DNA from: Eisenbergiella porci
GTDB lineage: Bacteria > Bacillota > Clostridia > Lachnospirales > Lachnospiraceae
NCBI RefSeq assembly: GCF_009696275.1
Contig: NZ_VUMI01000063.1
Location: forward strand, 1-33,478
Length of the DNA: 33,478 bases
Reading direction: 5' to 3'
Position numbers and translations under genes: made by a program. The notes below the pieces were generated by a model, which worked only from the letters and a program-made list of their open reading frames with translations, had not been told where the DNA came from and did not search any database. Position 1 is the first letter of the stretch, and each line of letters starts with the position of its first letter. This document shows, piece after piece, positions 31,188 through 33,478 of this stretch.

Positions 31188-31508
31188 TTAAGCGGTTATA
31201 GCAATAACTGTACCAGTCCATGTCATTGGGCGGCAATATGTAGTACTACCAATACTTATAGTTAATATGCCTGTAGCTGTATTGTAGTTTTTGGCTAGAG
31301 TGCATTGTCCGCCACCGGTGCTTGTCAGGCCGATACCGGCATTCGTGGGTTCAAAATAGCAGGCAATGATTTTACTGATATCTAATCCCATATCATTTAA
31401 GTCAATTTCGTTTTGATACGTACTGCCGCCATTGCCTGTTGTGACAGTGACTGTTTTAGTTGCTATTTTCATCATACCCTCCTGTAGCTCCTGTAAATTC
31501 TGATTTAA
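31188..31508 (-). other. Silent alternative tail-fibre C-terminal module
   Basis: On the minus strand, from the inverted repeat, the frame reads LNQNLQELQEGMMKIATKT..., about 106 residues ending GTVIAITA before TAA 31188-31190. It has no start of its own that makes sense as a gene; the two internal Met are not preceded by a fibre stem. It would become the end of the fibre gene after inversion of about 670 bases, in frame with the constant part. The longer minus-strand ORF beyond 31508 is chance. Confidence 0.75.
31494..31508 (-). repeat. Right inverted repeat of the fibre switch
   Basis: TAAATTCTGATTTAA on the plus strand is the exact reverse complement of 30809-30823. The segment between the copies carries the active and silent C-terminal modules facing each other, with their stop codons 7 bases apart. 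Confidence 0.75.
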
Positions 31509-31568
31509 CGGCAGTAAAGAAATAAAACTATAAACAAAATATCGTAAACAGAAAGGAGGTATGCGTCT

Positions 31569-32297
31569 ATGGCGTACCTTAATTTTTTGCAGTCCAAAGA
31601 TTTTATAAAATGTTCTGTGGTTCCGGCCGGGAATATAGTAACCATTAAATTCCCGGAAGGTACAGAGCCGGTAATAAGTACAAAGGGCTTCCGGCTGTAT
31701 CTGGACGCGGCGGGCGATCTGGATATCGGCGGGGATGATTACCTGGGATACACAACCATATACCGTAACGACGAGGTGACGGCGGCATACAACGGTTATC
31801 AATTATCTTGTGACGGCAGCATATGGACTCCCCCGGAACCTGCCCCTGAACCCGAACCGGCGCCGGAGCCAACGCTTGAAGAATTGCGGGAGTCGAAGGT
31901 ACAGGAAATGAATGCGCTGCAGCAGGCCGCAATCCAGAGCGGCGTTAATGTCACGCTGACAGATGGGACAGTGGAGCATTTCACATTGACGGAGCATGAC
32001 CAGACAAGCCTTGTAGGCCTGCAGAGCCAGGTGGCGGCTGGTGAAGAAAGCATCCCTTGGCATACCAGTAATGAGGAAGAGCATTGTAAGTTTTACAGCA
32101 ATGCAGATATGGGGCTGATTATTACGCAGGCTATGGCATGGGTGACCTGGCATGTTACATACTTCCGGGATCTGCGGATTTATATCCGGAGTCTGGAGTC
32201 CAAGGAGGAAGTAGCTGGCATAGTTTATGGGATGGAACTTCCAGAAGAATGTCAGTCTGAGCCGCTTAAGGTTATGATTGCGGCTCAGACAATATGA
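31569..32297 (+). CDS. Fibre-associated protein (DUF4376-like)
   Basis: ATG 31569 lies ten bases after AAAGGAGG; ATG 31561 is in another frame. The 242-residue product has an N-terminal beta part (AYLNFLQSKDFIKCSVV), a Pro-Glu linker (PEPAPEPEPAPEP near residue 90) and a helical C-terminal domain (VTLTDGTVEHFTLTEHDQTSL), a pattern of DUF4376 proteins found beside fibres. It may be a fibre chaperone or part of the tail. Confidence 0.7.
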   Translation: MAYLNFLQSKDFIKCSVVPAGNIVTIKFPEGTEPVISTKGFRLYLDAAGDLDIGGDDYLGYTTIYRNDEVTAAYNGYQLSCDGSIWTPPEPAPEPEPAPEPTLEELRESKVQEMNALQQAAIQSGVNVTLTDGTVEHFTLTEHDQTSLVGLQSQVAAGEESIPWHTSNEEEHCKFYSNADMGLIITQAMAWVTWHVTYFRDLRIYIRSLESKEEVAGIVYGMELPEECQSEPLKVMIAAQTI

Positions 32298-32707
32298 GGG
32301 CAGTAAGGCCGTTGGTGCTGTGCAGCATCGGCGGCCTGCTGTATGTGCTTTGTGAGTTTATATTCCGGGGGTGTAGCCATTGGACTATGTTTCTGGTCGG
32401 CGGCCTCTGCTTTTGGCTGATTGGACTTATCAACGAGGTTATTCCCTGGGAGATGCCACTTTGGAAGCAGTGCATCATCGGAGCAGTTATTATAACTACG
32501 GTGGAGTTTATAGCCGGATGCATAATTAATATTGGTCTGGGATGGCAGGTCTGGGATTACTCAGGGCTGCCTTTTAACATCATGGGGCAGGTATGTCTGC
32601 CTTTTGCAGTGTTGTGGGTAGTGGTGGCAGCTGTAGGTATTGTATTGGACGACTATTTGAGATACTGGATTTTCAGACAAGAAAAACCACTTTATAAATT
32701 ATTTTAG
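32294..32707 (+). CDS. Multi-span membrane protein (putative ABC-transporter-like, PF06541-like)
   Basis: ATG 32294 overlaps the preceding TGA. The 137-residue protein has four hydrophobic segments (about residues 7-22, 33-45, 62-78, 100-120). A CEFIFRG-x6-M-F-L-V-G-G pattern resembles small membrane proteins often placed near phage lysis genes. It may help lysis, such as an antiholin or a second holin, but this is not shown. Confidence 0.6.
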   Translation: MRAVRPLVLCSIGGLLYVLCEFIFRGCSHWTMFLVGGLCFWLIGLINEVIPWEMPLWKQCIIGAVIITTVEFIAGCIINIGLGWQVWDYSGLPFNIMGQVCLPFAVLWVVVAAVGIVLDDYLRYWIFRQEKPLYKLF

Positions 32708-32720
32708 GAGGATTAAAACT

Positions 32721-33197
32721 ATGAAACAGACATGTTATGCAATTCATGCAGGGGCTGCGGCCCTTCTTGCCTGGCTCTCTGCGCGTCTGGGAATTTTGCT
32801 GCCAGTCATTGCTATTCTGGCCGTTGTGATGGTCATTGACTATATCACCGGCATATTGGCAAGCAAGCAGGAGGCGCTGGAGCATCCGGATAATCCGGCC
32901 TACGGATGGAGTTCAAAAAGAGGAAAACAGGGAATAATCAAAAAAGTCGGATACCTATGCGTGATTGCTGCGGCTATGGTTGTGGATTATATTATCCTTC
33001 ATGTGGCAGCGCAGACCGGTATACAGGTAAGCCTCAAGGCATTTTTTGGCCTTCTGGTGGCCGTATGGTATATTCTGAATGAACTGCTGTCCATTATCGA
33101 AAACGCTGGTAGAATGGGTGCAAATGTTCCCACATGGCTATCTAAATATGTGGCGGTACTTAAAAACAAAATAGATTCACAGGGGGAGGGGGAGTAA
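32721..33197 (+). CDS. Phage holin (holin_4/phi29-like toxin secretion)
   Basis: The 158-residue protein has an N-terminal signal-like span (YAIHAGAAALLAWLSARLGILLPVIAIL), a second span (VMVIDYITGILASK) and more spans at 75-95 and 105-120, with a conserved KKVGYLCVIAAAMVVDYII motif of the holin_4_1 family. It makes holes in the membrane to release the endolysin. ATG 32721 follows TAGGAGG. Confidence 0.87.
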   Translation: MKQTCYAIHAGAAALLAWLSARLGILLPVIAILAVVMVIDYITGILASKQEALEHPDNPAYGWSSKRGKQGIIKKVGYLCVIAAAMVVDYIILHVAAQTGIQVSLKAFFGLLVAVWYILNELLSIIENAGRMGANVPTWLSKYVAVLKNKIDSQGEGE

Positions 33198-33227
33198 TCC
33201 CCTTCCTTTCTTTTCAGGAGGAAAACT

Positions 33228-33478
33228 ATGAGAATTAATATACACGCCGGACATAACCCGGACGGAATGACCGCATGTGGCGCTGTAGGCCTGATTCGGG
33301 AGTCAACGGAAGCACGGGCGGTGAAAGATAAGGTTATAGAAAAATTAGTGTCTATGGGACATACAGTGCATGACTGCACCTGTAATAACGGCGCCAGCCA
33401 GCAGGACGTGCTCAAGCGGATAGTGGCGGCCTGTAATGCCCATGAGGTGGATCTGGATGTATCTATCCATTTCAATGC
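33228..33478 (+). CDS. N-acetylmuramoyl-L-alanine amidase endolysin (N-terminal part)
   Basis: From ATG 33228 (after CAGGAGGAAAAC) the frame is open to the window edge: MRINIHAGHNPDGMT, LIRESTEARAVKDKV and VDLDVSIHFN. These are the first Zn ligand His (HAGH), the Glu helix and the second His (SIHFN) of amidase_3. The enzyme cuts the sugar-peptide bond of the wall at lysis. The C-terminal part lies outside. Confidence 0.88.
   Translation, partial: MRINIHAGHNPDGMTACGAVGLIRESTEARAVKDKVIEKLVSMGHTVHDCTCNNGASQQDVLKRIVAACNAHEVDLDVSIHFN

Noticed and set aside
31188-31802. Complete minus-strand gene of 204 residues
   Set aside because: Only the part up to the inverted repeat (31508) resembles a fibre module; the N-terminal half is antisense to the next gene.
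1-33478. CRISPR array
   Set aside because: No regularly spaced identical repeats were seen; the linker copies separate genes of different lengths.

Overview
The window is the replication-to-lysis part of a temperate, contractile-tailed phage (myovirus-type, PBSX/Xkd-like tail) from a low-to-moderate GC Firmicute. Strong Shine-Dalgarno (SD) sequences, tightly overlapping genes and the protein families (a DUF4317 gene, a DUF1492-type late regulator, HK97-type head, XkdK-XkdU-like tail) fit Clostridia, most likely a Lachnospiraceae gut bacterium. No integrase, repressor or att site lies inside the window. Family names come from recognised motifs; no database search was run.

Layout. 1-4.7 kb: early genes for recombination and replication (Rad52/Sak-like annealing protein, NinB-like protein, Zn/HNH-like protein, RusA-like resolvase, DUF6291-like replication protein), with a folded noncoding segment at 2.93-3.05 kb. 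4.85-7.3 kb: a DNA adenine methylase, a DUF4317 cargo gene and an unknown gene. 7.3-11.3 kb: an accessory zone with a second folded noncoding stretch, a broken AlbA_2-like gene, and a string of very small genes joined by a recurring linker close to TGAGGATTTAG-(C)GGAGG; it ends in a gene cut by an IS remnant. 11.6-12.3 kb: the DUF1492/ArpU-like late regulator, a promoter/attenuator region and a tRNA gene. 12.3-33.5 kb: the late operon (HNH, terminase, portal, protease, capsid, connectors, sheath, tube, frameshifted chaperone, tape measure, baseplate, fibres with an invertible segment, holin, amidase).

Main discovery. The tRNA at 12217-12291 has the architecture of a bacterial initiator tRNA: unpaired A1/A72 next to G2:C71 and C3:G70, A11:U24 in the D stem, G30:C40, and an initiator-type variable loop and T loop. 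Its anticodon is CCU instead of CAU, so it should read AGG. Downstream, nine late genes (small terminase, portal, ClpP-like protease, head-tail adaptor, tail sheath, tape measure, LysM baseplate protein, XkdQ-like and XkdT-like baseplate proteins) have AGG where the start codon should be, usually a normal distance after an SD. Five of them have no usable ATG/GTG/TTG that would preserve the conserved N-terminus, and a sixth has only a TTG with no SD. Genes before the tRNA use ATG or GTG. The sequence therefore suggests a phage-encoded alternative initiation system that gates key virion genes on a phage-supplied AGG-reading initiator tRNA, itself placed at the head of the late operon behind a terminator. 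I know of no described natural system of this kind.

Other points of note: an invertible tail-fibre C-terminal cassette bounded by a 15-bp inverted repeat, a textbook A-AAA-AAC -1 frameshift in the tail chaperone, and a possible second recoding event at the end of the capsid gene.
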